NCBI RefSeq assembly: GCF_017654505.1
Contig: NC_054542.1
Coordinates: 558,001-622,000, forward strand
DNA length: 64,000 nucleotides
DNA from: Polyodon spathula
Taxonomy: Eukaryota > Chordata > Actinopteri > Acipenseriformes > Polyodontidae
Reading direction: 5' to 3'
The position numbers were made by a program, and so were the translations under genes. The notes below the pieces were generated by a model, which saw only the letters and a program-made list of their open reading frames with translations, was not told the origin of the DNA and ran no database searches. Below are positions 23,561 through 35,086 of this stretch, one piece after another; within the stretch, counting starts at the first letter, position 1, and every line of letters begins with the position of its first letter.

Positions 23561-25471
23561 CAGAATACAGCGGAGAGACAGAAAAGGAAATATAACCTTA
23601 TTATCAACCTTTGAACCTAATTTATTCAAGACAACGGAAGAGTCACAAGACATTTCACATATTCACTTTGAGAACAGAAACATTATTATCTAGCTTTTGT
23701 GGCGTTAAATACGCGAGTTCGAGAGTTTTGTCAAATAGCTCATTTTAGGAAAAGCTGAGCTGAAAATGTATGTTTGAGGAGGAGCGGAAGCATTTTTTTT
23801 TTCCCAGAAGTTGGTGAGCATATTTCTTCATTGTGCTTTTCAGGACAGACTGTTTGTTGTTCAATAAAATTGAGTAACGACTGCAGTTGAATCTGCAATA
23901 AGAGCTTTGCATTAACATTAGAATGTTAGTATCACGGATGAAATACTTACTGTACCAAAAGTGACCACTACTGTATATGTATTTTGTTGAATGGAATGCA
24001 TTGCGTGCATAATGTAAACCGTTATTTAGACAATGTTTTCGGTTTTTAATTATGTGTTTGTGAATTATTTGTGAATTATTTTTCCAAATAGAGAAAAAGG
24101 CATGTTAGTTTTGTTACTTGATTCTATTTAAAAGGCACTGTATAAAAAATGGGGTTAGATTATTGTTACCTCAAAAGTTAGGCTTGCTTAATGGGTGAAC
24201 TGTAACAACGTCCACTTTATTAGGAAGCATCCCGCTCTCTTGTCAGTGGTAAACTATTTCCACTAGTTTTTATAGCACATAAACAAAGCCTCAAATTATT
24301 AATATTGTGAATGTAGGTCAAAATGAACCACTTTCTAGGTAACTAGACACGGTTTGCTGATTTACTGAAGGCTATAACTGTGGTATCCTTTATTAGGAGA
24401 ATGTACTCTACAGACTATGGATGTGGTATGTGGTTATGGTTTGGTGGCATCTGGCAGACTTGCAAGCTTTTACAAACGGAAAATCCTTTGGTGTGAATGC
24501 TTCTATGCAATTTTTTAAACAGATTAAGATTCATCTTAATGATGCTGTTGAAGTCAGAGCACATGAATGTGAGAATGTCAGCATTGGCATTTAGTTTGTA
24601 TATACTTTCACTAAGGCTGAACTACATGTAGCTGAAACAGCAGAAACGCAGCTCAGTGTGCATGCATGAACATAGGAAGTTGTTCCCACAAAAGACTTAA
24701 AACTTCTGCACTATTTCCTGTTGCTGCCTGCTGTGTGCCACTTACTGTTGTAAAAAAAAAATCTTGACAGGTAGACAAAATATTTCACTAGGGCAGTAGT
24801 CCTGTAGATTTATCCCAGTGCTCATTGTTTTGTAAACAGAACTAGCAATAAACTACCAGTTACATGATATGGTTTTAAATTATGAACTAGAACTAAAGAA
24901 ATAAGTTATCTTTTAAACACTGTCAAGTTTCTTATTATGAGCAAAATGTTTGGTGCTATTGTTCAGGAGAATATTCTGAAGAGATGCGCAAGTGACTTGG
25001 TACCACCCCAATCAACACCGTGGTTGTTTAGCAAACTGCTTTAAAAAATGTCCTTTCAAGTAAAACTTCTGCTATGACAGGTGAAGATGACATGACCACA
25101 ACGTATGTGACATACTATGATAATCTCATGCTACTACAGTTAAATTACTGTGTCAGAATGCTGGAAACACGGATAAGACACCTAGCTATTGTATATCCAG
25201 GATACTGGAAATTATATATTTACAAGTATATTATATAAATTATATATTTACAAGTAGCTATATGTTTGGAAATATCTGTGGAATTATTTTGTACCAGCTT
25301 CCCAGTAAAATATGTTAACAATGCTGTCACATTGACCAAACAGAATGTAACACAATACAAGGAACTTTCTGAAAAAATAATGCCTTAAATGTGAGCCTAA
25401 CCTGTACTGTTTTCACAGCACTAGTTGTTTTAAAAAGAAAATAAAGATATACAACATTTGTCCCTGGCAAG

Positions 25472-28400
25472 ATGGCGTCTGTGAGATACGATCCTGGGTC
25501 AGATACCAAAGAAGATAATGGGTGAGTTAGCAGCTTTTCAACATTACTGTATGCTTAGCTTGATTAAATATTAACTTAGATGGTCTTCCAGGCTGAGTTC
25601 CCATTATCCTTTCTCTCTCAAATACTGCCCCTAGTGGATGTATGAAATACCACTTGGGTTACAGGAGCATTTTTGAGTTTTAAAGTCACCAGGATGTGAT
25701 GAGAAAAAAAAAGATTCTGTACCGTGATTCTAAACAAGAAGAAGAATATTTTCCAGCTGCACCAACTTGTACTTGAACTGCTTCTTATTAACTGGTTAAT
25801 ATTTACTGCATCTTTGTTACCTTTTTTTCTAGCTTCCGTATAGATGGGAAGGTTGAGACAAACATACAAGTTGATGATGGTAAAGTGGACAACGGTGAAA
25901 CAGACAATATGTATCAGTAAGTATGTTGTTACTGTCAAACACAGGTAAAGCAGAAGTCGTTTTAAAGTAGAATTGCGGCACATGAAAAATGCAGAACACA
26001 TTGATTGTGTGACTGACATATATAACGGAACATGTACTAAATCTGACTCAGGTCACAAATAAGTTACTTTGATGGTCTCGTGTTACATTAATCCATATCA
26101 AACAGCTACTGGTACCACACCATCTGGAACAGTTTGCCAGTTTGAGAGAAGACAAGGACTAATATCAGGGGGTACACAGGCACTCACTGAGCTATGAAGT
26201 GTGGCTCCTGATTAGCCAGTCTTATGTAATAGTGAACAGCACTGCTTTTAGGTAAGTTATTATAATGTGATTCTTTTCTCCTTTAAAGTGGACTCTGGTG
26301 AAGTATGGACCAGTTTATTACAGGCAGGACTAAAAAAAAGCATATAATCGGTGCAATGCCTTTATTCGGTTTCATTTTAGTTTTAATACACTGTCCTTAT
26401 TGAACCAACAGCCAAATCAGAAAGATGATTGCTCCCTTTGTGATGTCGTTTGGATTTCGGTAAGTTTTTTGTAAGCTTATCACAGTAAAGGGTATTTATG
26501 AATCTCATGTTTGTTTGTTTGTTTGTTTTTTTTGTCTTTTTTTTGTCATCTTGCCTTATATGCTTTCCCCATGCTCGTCCTTTGCATTTCCATTGCATGA
26601 CCACAATTTTATGTGATTTACAATGCTTTACTGTTCTTTCACTAAGATTCTGCCGTCAATTGCTACACTTTGTTTTGTTTTGCTTCTGTCATGATGTAGA
26701 TGCATTCTTGAATTGTTAAAGTTCTTTCTGAGTTATCAGTTCAACAAGAGCTTGATTGGTCTGCGAATTGTCATCATTAAAATGTGTACCAGAAACTCAT
26801 CTGCCAACAAAAGCTTTTTGAAAATGATATAAATTCTGTTTGTGCTAAACAAATCTGTGATATACCTTGTTGAGCCAGTGCCAATGCAATCTGTGACTAC
26901 TGCAGGTTGCAGGCAGGTCTTCTGATTTTGACTTTTGAAAACGCGGTTACATTTGGAGTATTTAAAACCACATTTAAATGGGCTTTAATCGGGTAACCTG
27001 TTTTTATCACATTCCTAACAAATAAAACATCAGAAATTTTACATACTTTCATGTAATACGTTACTTAAAAAATAAATAGAGATCACAGTCACTGTTTACA
27101 AAAGTAACATTGACTCATAATAGTTATCGAACATTATTAAAGGTTAATAAATTATTTATCTCCATTTCGAATCTAACCTTAATCTAACAAAACAGCTGGG
27201 GTGTGGTAATCAGAGGATAACTCTTGTTGTAAACAAACCAACTCCAATTTAGCACAATAAGAAGCGTGAAATGTGAACAATGTGTGAAATATTTGTGGCA
27301 CACACTGTTCTTGGAATTGGTATTTAAAAATGTCTTGTTACTCTTTTTAAATGAATACATGAATGAATCATAGAGATGTCCTGTCTAACACATTCCAAAT
27401 TGAAGTGTATAATACAAGCAACAAAAAAAAAGACTTATCTATTACTTCTTTAGGGAGGGAAATAGTTTCAAATCATTGACACAATTAAACAATTGTATTT
27501 TTATTCTCTTGTAGGATTTTTGGTATGCTGCTTATAATTGTTGATATCACCGTGGTCATTGTTAACCTTGCCACTATAGACAATGCCAGTATCTTTGAAG
27601 GCATTTCTTTGGGAATTTCTTTCTTCTTCCTTGCTGATGTGATACTGAGAGTCTACGTGGAAGGGTAAGCAAAAGGCAAAATGATTTCATTTTGTGGGCT
27701 TAGTTTACTCCCACATAGCAATTTACTGCGGTAGAAGTCTTTGCTAAAACTATTCACACTTCCCACCCCAATTCCACCAAAACACATTTCGGCTTACAGT
27801 AACTTTAAGTGAGCCATTAGCTGTTATATGTGTCTTATATTATTTAAATGTTAAGTTGCATATGGTATTATTAAATCTACAGGACAGCGGGCATTTTATG
27901 TTATCTCTGAAGGTGAAGTGTATCTTTGATAACAGGAAAATAGTAGTGATGACTTTCTTAAATTTTCACTTCATAAATACTAAGAACCACTCACAGTCCT
28001 GGTAATTCATTTGCACTGGTTCCTTGGGTTTTCTGAATATAGCCATTAGGGAATACAAAGAAAATACTACCAGGCTACCATTATAATATCATTGCAATAA
28101 CCTTGCGGTACCATTAGTAGATTGCGGAACATACATTTTTGGTACAACGCTACAGTTGAAAAGTTTCTGCAAGTTTCATCACAATGAAAGCTGGAACAGT
28201 GACTGTTAAGTTGATAATGCAAAGAGGAAAATCAGTTTGAAATCATATTTTGCATTGCGTGAAAATGAAGATGAGTGGGGGGGTTTGATCTTGTGCTGCA
28301 TCTGTTCCAGATTCAATGCCTACTTCAGTTCTAAGCTGAACATTGTCGATGCCTGTATTGTTTTCGTCACCCTGATCATCGCTATGGTGTTTGCCCTTTC

Positions 28401-31400
28401 TGATGTCTCTGGAATAGCACTCATCCCCAGGTATGTGACCATTACATAAATATATAGTACCTTTCAGTAAGCACGTCCTGGCCGGGAACGTTAAGTTCAT
28501 GGAATAGAAAAAGTAGAATAATGCAGCATCAATGCTATGGGAATTGCTTTTTGATTGCTGACAGTAATGTAGTATGCTGTGATACATCGATGTTATGGTG
28601 CCATAACCCTCATTGCTGGAATGAAAAAACATGTTTTTGATTTAAATTCCATAGCCTTTAGTCACACTGACTTATCACAACGAGAGACTTGTTTTGCCAC
28701 CTGTTTGCTGCTTAACCATTTTTTGCATGGTAGAAAAAGAAAAAAAAAAACAGCTTTGGAGTGGATTGGGCAGAACTGACACCAAAGTTTATGGCAGCTT
28801 GCTTAAGCGAAATAAACACTTAGCTTTTCCACAGAGCCTCTTACAATGAATTCAAAACGCGTCCTTTCTAGCGAAGAAATGCTTCTGGAAAGGGCTGTTT
28901 GTTCAGTTTTATAGCAATATTGTGGGTCTCCTGTTAGTAACTTGAGCCACACTTCACCACAATAAGCCTTGAGAAATATTTTCAAAATACAATTTTTACT
29001 GGAATATTTAGGAAGCGTGGCAAATAATGATGTGTATAACAACAAAGTATATTATATCCCCTATTCAGACATTTTTAAAGACTTTTTAAAGGAATGTTTA
29101 GGTCAAGTTTTAAATAAAGTTTGCAGTTCCTTAAATCTTTTTCAACTGTTTTTGATGTATGAAAAGGAAGATGTATCTCTTTAACCTTCAGAGTTTTGCT
29201 GCATTTACCGTCTTATCACAAAAGCTGAATGTATTTCGCCAGGAGCAAAATAGTAATTCAAGCATGAAATGTAAACCTCATGTAAGCATAATGCACAGTG
29301 ATGTTCCACCAGGTCAAGCAGACCCCAACAGCACCAGACCCTGCAAAGCTATGTCCATAAAAACATGCTGGTGACCAGGCTAGACTCTTTCTTTTCCATG
29401 TTTTTTCTAGGATGTTATCCTTCCTGAGGGCAATGAGGGTCTTCATCCTTATTAGGATCGTCAGGATTGCCTCTCAAAGGAAGCACCTTGAAAAGGCCAC
29501 CCGACAAATGGTGAGTACAGAATGTTCCACAAGTGCAACTGCTGTGAAAAGGGGAGTACACAGAATGAAAGCGTAGTTAGTAATTACTCGTTTGACTGCA
29601 GTTCAACTGCATGCAATGTTCCCATGTGTCAAAAAGGAGACCGAAAAGAAGAGAGAAGACAAAAGCAGAATGTCCCTTGGTTCCATGTAATAAAGAACTA
29701 GTCAGCAATGTTTTCATAATAGCTGTTTATTACAACACTGATTTCATATTCCAGCAGTGCTTGACATATGTCTGCAGTCCACAAGCAGATTACTAGAATA
29801 CTAAAAATGAACAGTAGTTTGTTGATCATAGTTTGATGCTGTTGCAGGTCTCTGAAAATAAAAGGCGTTATCAGAAGGATGGCTTTGATCTTGACCTCAC
29901 CTATGTTACTGGTTGGTATAAATTGAAATCTTTTATATGAAAACTGAATGGAGAATTCCTGAATCCGCTCAAGTTTATTTTCTTTATTTTCTTTTGTTTA
30001 AAGATCGCATCATTGCCATGTCTTTCCCATCTTCTGGAAAGCAATCTTTTTATAGGAATCCTATCGGGGTAAGTTTTTGTTAAAGACACATAGTGCACAT
30101 AGGGGGCGCTGGTTTGACTATTTTGCAAAGTAGAGTCACCAATATCACTTCCTGTTTTCAGTCATTAGGGTACTCCCCCCAATTATTGGCCAGACCCAAA
30201 GTTGCTTAGCTCTTAAGATATGACTGGAGATCTTGCCAAAGTTTAATACAGATTCACACCTTCTGTGCCATTAGTTGAGATAAAAAATCTAACCGGAATA
30301 AATCTGAACCTATTCGTGCAGAAATTCTATACTAAATGGTTATTGTATAAATATGAACACAAGAGGGCACTGTAAACCAAGAAGCTAAACCTTATACGTA
30401 GAAGGTTGGGAGATTAACTACAGTTACTGTTGTTAAGGGTTTTTAAGGGTAGGCTTATGCATGTTTCAAAAGGAAAATCATTTCTTACACCTGTTCTGTA
30501 GGAAGTTGCAAGATTCCTGGATACAAAGCACATGGATCACTACAAAGTCTATAACTTGTGCAGTAAGTACTTTGTTTTGTGTATTTTAAGTAAGGTCTGA
30601 GTGACACTGCTGGTCTGGGGTTCATCTCCCAGTTCAACTTGTGAACTGTGCTGTTTAGCTTCTCATAGCATTGCTCAGCTGTCAATGAAGCTTGCTCTCT
30701 AGGAAACTGGACATCGTTGGTAAGAACACTGCATCACTAGACTGGATGGACGTATGTAATCTTTCAAGTCTAACTTTTGGGCCAAACAGGTATTATTTCA
30801 TTAATTTTGCAAAACCAGAGCCATGTACACATTGGACTGCAATTCCACACATAGATAAATACTGTATACTGTACATTCTGTATTAATGTAGAATTCAAGT
30901 GATATTAAATGATACCTCCCATTTTTGACAGGTGAAAAAGGCTACAATCCCAAATTCTTCCATCACAGAGTAGAAAGAATCTTAATTGATGACCATAACG
31001 TCCCTGCATTGGAGTAAGCAACCCTTACTGTACTTTTTGCATGTTCTTTGGGTAAATGAATGAAGTGGAACTCCAAGGAGTGATGTCCCTTAAAGATAAG
31101 AGTCTTTACAAGAGTTTGATATTATTGTCTAATAATTAGGCCCCAGCTTTGTATGATACCCAGATAATTTTTAATAAAAAAAGATCAATTAAAGTGTTCA
31201 AATGTAAAAGGTCTCAATGATCCCTATGGCAACAGCCTTACAATGTGTGTTAAAATGATTCACTACACAATGACAATGTGCACAATCTCATTTGAAATGA
31301 TTTGACGTATTTTATGTTGGTACCCTGCCTGTGTCCACCAGGAAGCTTTTGTAAACAAGGCGTTGCATCTCTGCAGTCGTATCTTGCTTGTCAAAGTGTC

Positions 31401-32161
31401 GAGATGCTTTAAGCAGGTTTTCGTTGTTTGGCTACACAGAGACATGCTGAAATACACTGCAGGTGTTCGAGACTGGATGGCTGCCGATCCTCGGAACATC
31501 ATTGCCATTCATTGCAAAGGTGGTAAAGGTAGGCATCATAATAAAAGCTACAAACCAGTCTACACCCTGAGACACTGGGAAAATGTTTCCCTTATTTTTT
31601 CATTTGACTCCCGTGTGTCCCACTTCGGACTACACAAAACATAGCCCTATCTAAATCCCTCTGTTCAACACGGCAGACTAGTTAACAAGTCCCAGTCTTG
31701 GACATGCCCCTATATCATTATTGTATGACACTGATACGATGTAGAAATGAACTGGAGTGCTATTCAGAATGTTTTCCCTAAAAGGGGTAAAATACAACTG
31801 AAATGGCATTTTATAGCAATTTGTCCTTTAAGAGGAATTTTAGCTTAGCAGACAGTTACATCTGGTGGTCCAAATTTGTAATTTCAGCAAGGATCCTATA
31901 GCCTGGTGTCAAAAAATATATTTATTTTGCAGGTCGAACTGGAACACTAGTCTGTGCCTGGCTTATTGACAGTGAGCAGTGTGCAACTGCAAAGGTATAT
32001 ATATACACACCCTCTCTTTTTGACAACGTGCACAGCAGAAAAAAGGCGCTTTTAAACACAGAATGTTTAGTTGCATTATCCTCAGCAAATCTTTTACTTT
32101 GTGAGATGCTACACCCTCACCCCATGGACCCCATCCTATATATATTCAGTATAGATAGATA

Positions 32162-32241
<80 letters not shown>

Positions 32242-35086
32242 GTATAATGATACATTGTATAGATGCCTGGTTATTAGGTAGTAGTTTTGTGTTTGGTTAG
32301 TACCTATGGGAGAGGACTAAAATTTGTTTTCTTTGTGTTGATTGAGGCGATTCTGTTAATTTAAAGAATTGAAAACATGACGGGTACAAAAAACAAACAT
32401 ACAGGGTGAGACCCTGTTTGGAATTCCACTCTGTCTCCCCAGTATTAGGGACTTTTACAGACAGAAGGACTGGTATTCACCAGTCTTGAATGGTGATAAA
32501 CAAAGCCATGTTGTCACGTCATATATATATATTATATAGATATATATATATATATTATATTATATAACCTATATATATATAAAGTCCATATTATTAATAA
32601 TAAAAAAAATTATATTGATCTATATGGCTTTTGAAATTAAAAAGAAGAAATTCGGTAATGAGGAGTGCGAGAATGTACAAAACCAGGAGTGGCTTAATTC
32701 ACTTGATTTTAGGAAAGTTTACGGAGAGCGAAGAACTGACAAAACCATGAGTTCAAAATTCCAAGGAGTTGAGACCCCCTCCCAGGTAAGAAATATTTAA
32801 AAGCTGAAAGCAACAAATACTGTGTAACATTTGGGGGACTTCAGTTTCAGCATGGGAGCCAATGTTAAAACAGCCTTGCACACTGCTGGTGCAAAAAGCA
32901 TTTACATATTTCTGATATAATATCAAGTTTTGCCCATGTTGGCTTCAGCTTCACAATAATGTCAGTCTCATAACCTATTCTGGTCTATAGTCTGCAGTAT
33001 ATGGAGAACGAGAGCGTCACTGTGGCGCTATGATTACACTATCTTCAGTTTCCTGCTTAAATGTTTGAAATAAAACCACATTATACCAGTACTGCAAACA
33101 AATAGGTAGGCAGGGATTGCACAGCCAGACAGAAGGACTTCTGATAAGCAATTGTGTTTGTGTTGTTTATTTAGAGCAGATATGTTGGCTATTATGAAAT
33201 CTTGAAAAAGAAATACAACAGACAGCTGCCACCAAGCAAGAGTTTGAAAATCAGGAGCATAAGAATCCACTCTATAACGGGTAAGTGTACTGATTCAGTT
33301 AAGCATTGAGGACTGTTTCATCTGTACCGTCTCCTTTAATATTTACTGTTCTGTATGTTTAAGAGTTTCCAAGTATTTGTTTTTTGCAATTTCTGTTCCT
33401 TTGTTGTATTTGAATAAAAAAAAGTAAAAGAATGACTAAAATAATATTCATGTTAATAGACATTTACTTGCACGTAAAATACAAGTTCCAATCTTTGAAA
33501 TCCTTCTTTCATCCTATGAGATGCTAATGTATGCATGGGGATAGATTCTCATAGCTTTTCAAATCATCATGCACATGATTCTTTTTTTTTTCAGAAATAA
33601 ACAACTCGTACATTTCATTTAGGACTAGCTGTCTCTCAAATGGTTTCTTAGCAGTTTTAGTATTTTGATTGGTGTTTTTTCTTGTTATGTGGTGGTGATG
33701 GTATTCCATCTGAAGTTTACCAGGGTTTGACCCATTAAAATGGAAAGTCAAATGAATTACCAATCCCTTTTTATCCCAAATGTGTTCTCACAGGTGTTGG
33801 AAAAAACAATGGCAGTGATCTCAGGTTGAAGATTGTCGTGAAGAAACAAAATGCATTTCAATGTGTTTGTGCTACTCAGGAAAGCTGTAAGGTAAGTAAA
33901 TCACCATAAGGATTATAAATACTGACCTAATATGCAGCCATGTTCGGTTTAAATGTGAAATCATGCATTCCCTTCAGTAATGCTGCTCAATCACATTGCT
34001 ATTAGTTACACATATGATGTGCCCTAAAGTCTTGTGTCCCTTCCCTCTACAGCGTGTCCTGTTTTGCCTTCATTTCGTCTCTCCAGTTTTTCACATGCTT
34101 TCTCGTTTTGTTTCAACAGCTGTTTTTTGATGCTGGTAGTAACTCTGCTGTTATAAGCTTACTTGAGTGTCCTGTTTTATGTGGAGACGTGAAGATCATT
34201 TTCGAGTCTAGTGCAGTAAGTGCTGAATATTTGTCCCTGTGTAACATAATGCATTAGGATGCACTGTGTGCCTTAAGGTTATTTTGCACATTGCTCTGTC
34301 TTTTTTATATTTAATTATCGCCTCATGACTCCAACCTACTTATCGATCAAGAGAATTAAAGATTTGTGTTTAATGTCTAGGGACTTCCTAAAGGTTATGA
34401 AGACTGTCCGTTCTATTTCTGGTTCAACACTTCTTTCATTGAAAATAACAGGTAGAGTGTATCTATGTTTATTTACTGTACCGGCTTCTTGGATACTGTT
34501 GGGCAGGAAAATATTTTATTATGGCGCTTTCAGGGACATTTTTAGCAGAAAATATGTTTTATTTGACATGCATAGACTGTAATATAAGTAATTTTGTAAT
34601 GTTAACATGGTATGATCGCTAGTCAAAAAATAGGTTATTACATGCTTTGAATTTTAATTAAACATTTGCCTTAGTTTCATTGACTCTGGTGTACTTCAGA
34701 GTAGATTTGAGGATAGCAAAAGAGATTACCAAGCGTTTTATATGAAAAGATTATCAAGCCTTTCATTTGATTTCCAGTGCTATCCACAATGCATAGACTA
34801 CAGTTTTCTTTCAAATCATTTGAAACACACAGATGTACAGTAGTGATGTACAAATGTTCCTATATGGCTAGTTGACTGAAATGAACAGGAACAGGACCTA
34901 ATGGGGCACTGATTTGTATACTTGATGTGTGTTACCTCAGTCACACTCTAATACTGTAAGCTGTTGATTGTACTGTTTTGTAGGCTTTACCTGTCCAGAG
35001 AGGAACTGGACAACCCCCACAAACCAAAGACATGGGGCATCTACAAGGAGGACTTTGCAGTAGAACTGTCTTTTTGTGATCCATAG
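25472..35086 (+). CDS. TPTE: Voltage-sensing phosphatase (TPTE/VSP family), frame broken in exon 13
   Basis: A membrane phosphatase whose voltage sensor controls dephosphorylation of PI(4,5)P2 and PI(3,4,5)P3. Coding exons: 25472-25521, 25833-25916, 26412-26459, 27515-27664, 28311-28430, 29411-29510, 29848-29911, 30004-30068, 30502-30562, 30932-31013, 31440-31528, 31933-31994, 32713-32785 (lesion), 33175-33280, 33794-33891, 34120-34215, 34381-34451, 34984-35086. Intended length is about 509 residues, normal for fish VSP. S1-S4 occupy residues 61-175; S4 has R157, R160, R166 and R169. The linker ([20 protein letters not shown]) is basic. The active site [10 protein letters not shown] has C300 and R306. 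The TI loop GVETPSQ and a PTEN-like C2 domain follow. ATG context is aagATGG. Splice sites elsewhere are good, so the exon 13 defect is recent, polymorphic or an assembly error. An AATAAA at 35455-35460 is a likely poly(A) signal. Confidence 0.92.
32145..32640 (+). repeat. AT/TA microsatellites in VSP intron 12
   Basis: (TA)n runs lie at about 32149-32232 and 32519-32581, with mixed AT-rich sequence between. They sit just before the defective exon 13. Such runs are error-prone in replication and in assembly, which bears on whether the nearby deletion is real. Confidence 0.9.
32713..32785 (+). pseudogene. TPTE: VSP exon 13 with an apparent 8-base deletion
   Basis: Flanking exons 12 and 14 require a phase 0-0 exon here, and the family exon is 81 bases (27 codons). 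The visible exon after ttttag at 32712 is 73 bases. It begins GAAAGTTTA (E-S-L) and then jumps to GGAGAGCGAAGAACTGAC (G-E-R-R-T-D), missing the two or three residues usually lying between. Read from that acceptor the frame hits TGA after eight codons. The downstream part ([10 protein letters not shown]) is intact. An alternative AG at 32685-32686 would give a 99-base in-frame exon with an altered start ([12 protein letters not shown] before GERRTD), but it lacks a pyrimidine tract. Confidence 0.8.

Larger units (their letters stand above)
20973..25471 (+). other. Intergenic region between the divergent FGL1-like and VSP genes
   Basis: This stretch separates two divergently transcribed genes and should hold both promoters and any noncoding first exons. 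No CpG-rich promoter is evident. It contains a diverged direct duplication (about 21880-22200 and 23215-23560) and, between the copies, a long unidentified minus-strand open frame (22576-23016). An AT-rich segment rich in A and T runs spans about 21600-21800. From about 23600 to 25450 nothing is recognised. Confidence 0.5.

Noticed and set aside
26412..26459. An earlier acceptor at 26380 for VSP exon 3.
   Set aside because: It places an in-frame TGA before the conserved membrane segment; the acceptor at 26411 gives continuous frame.
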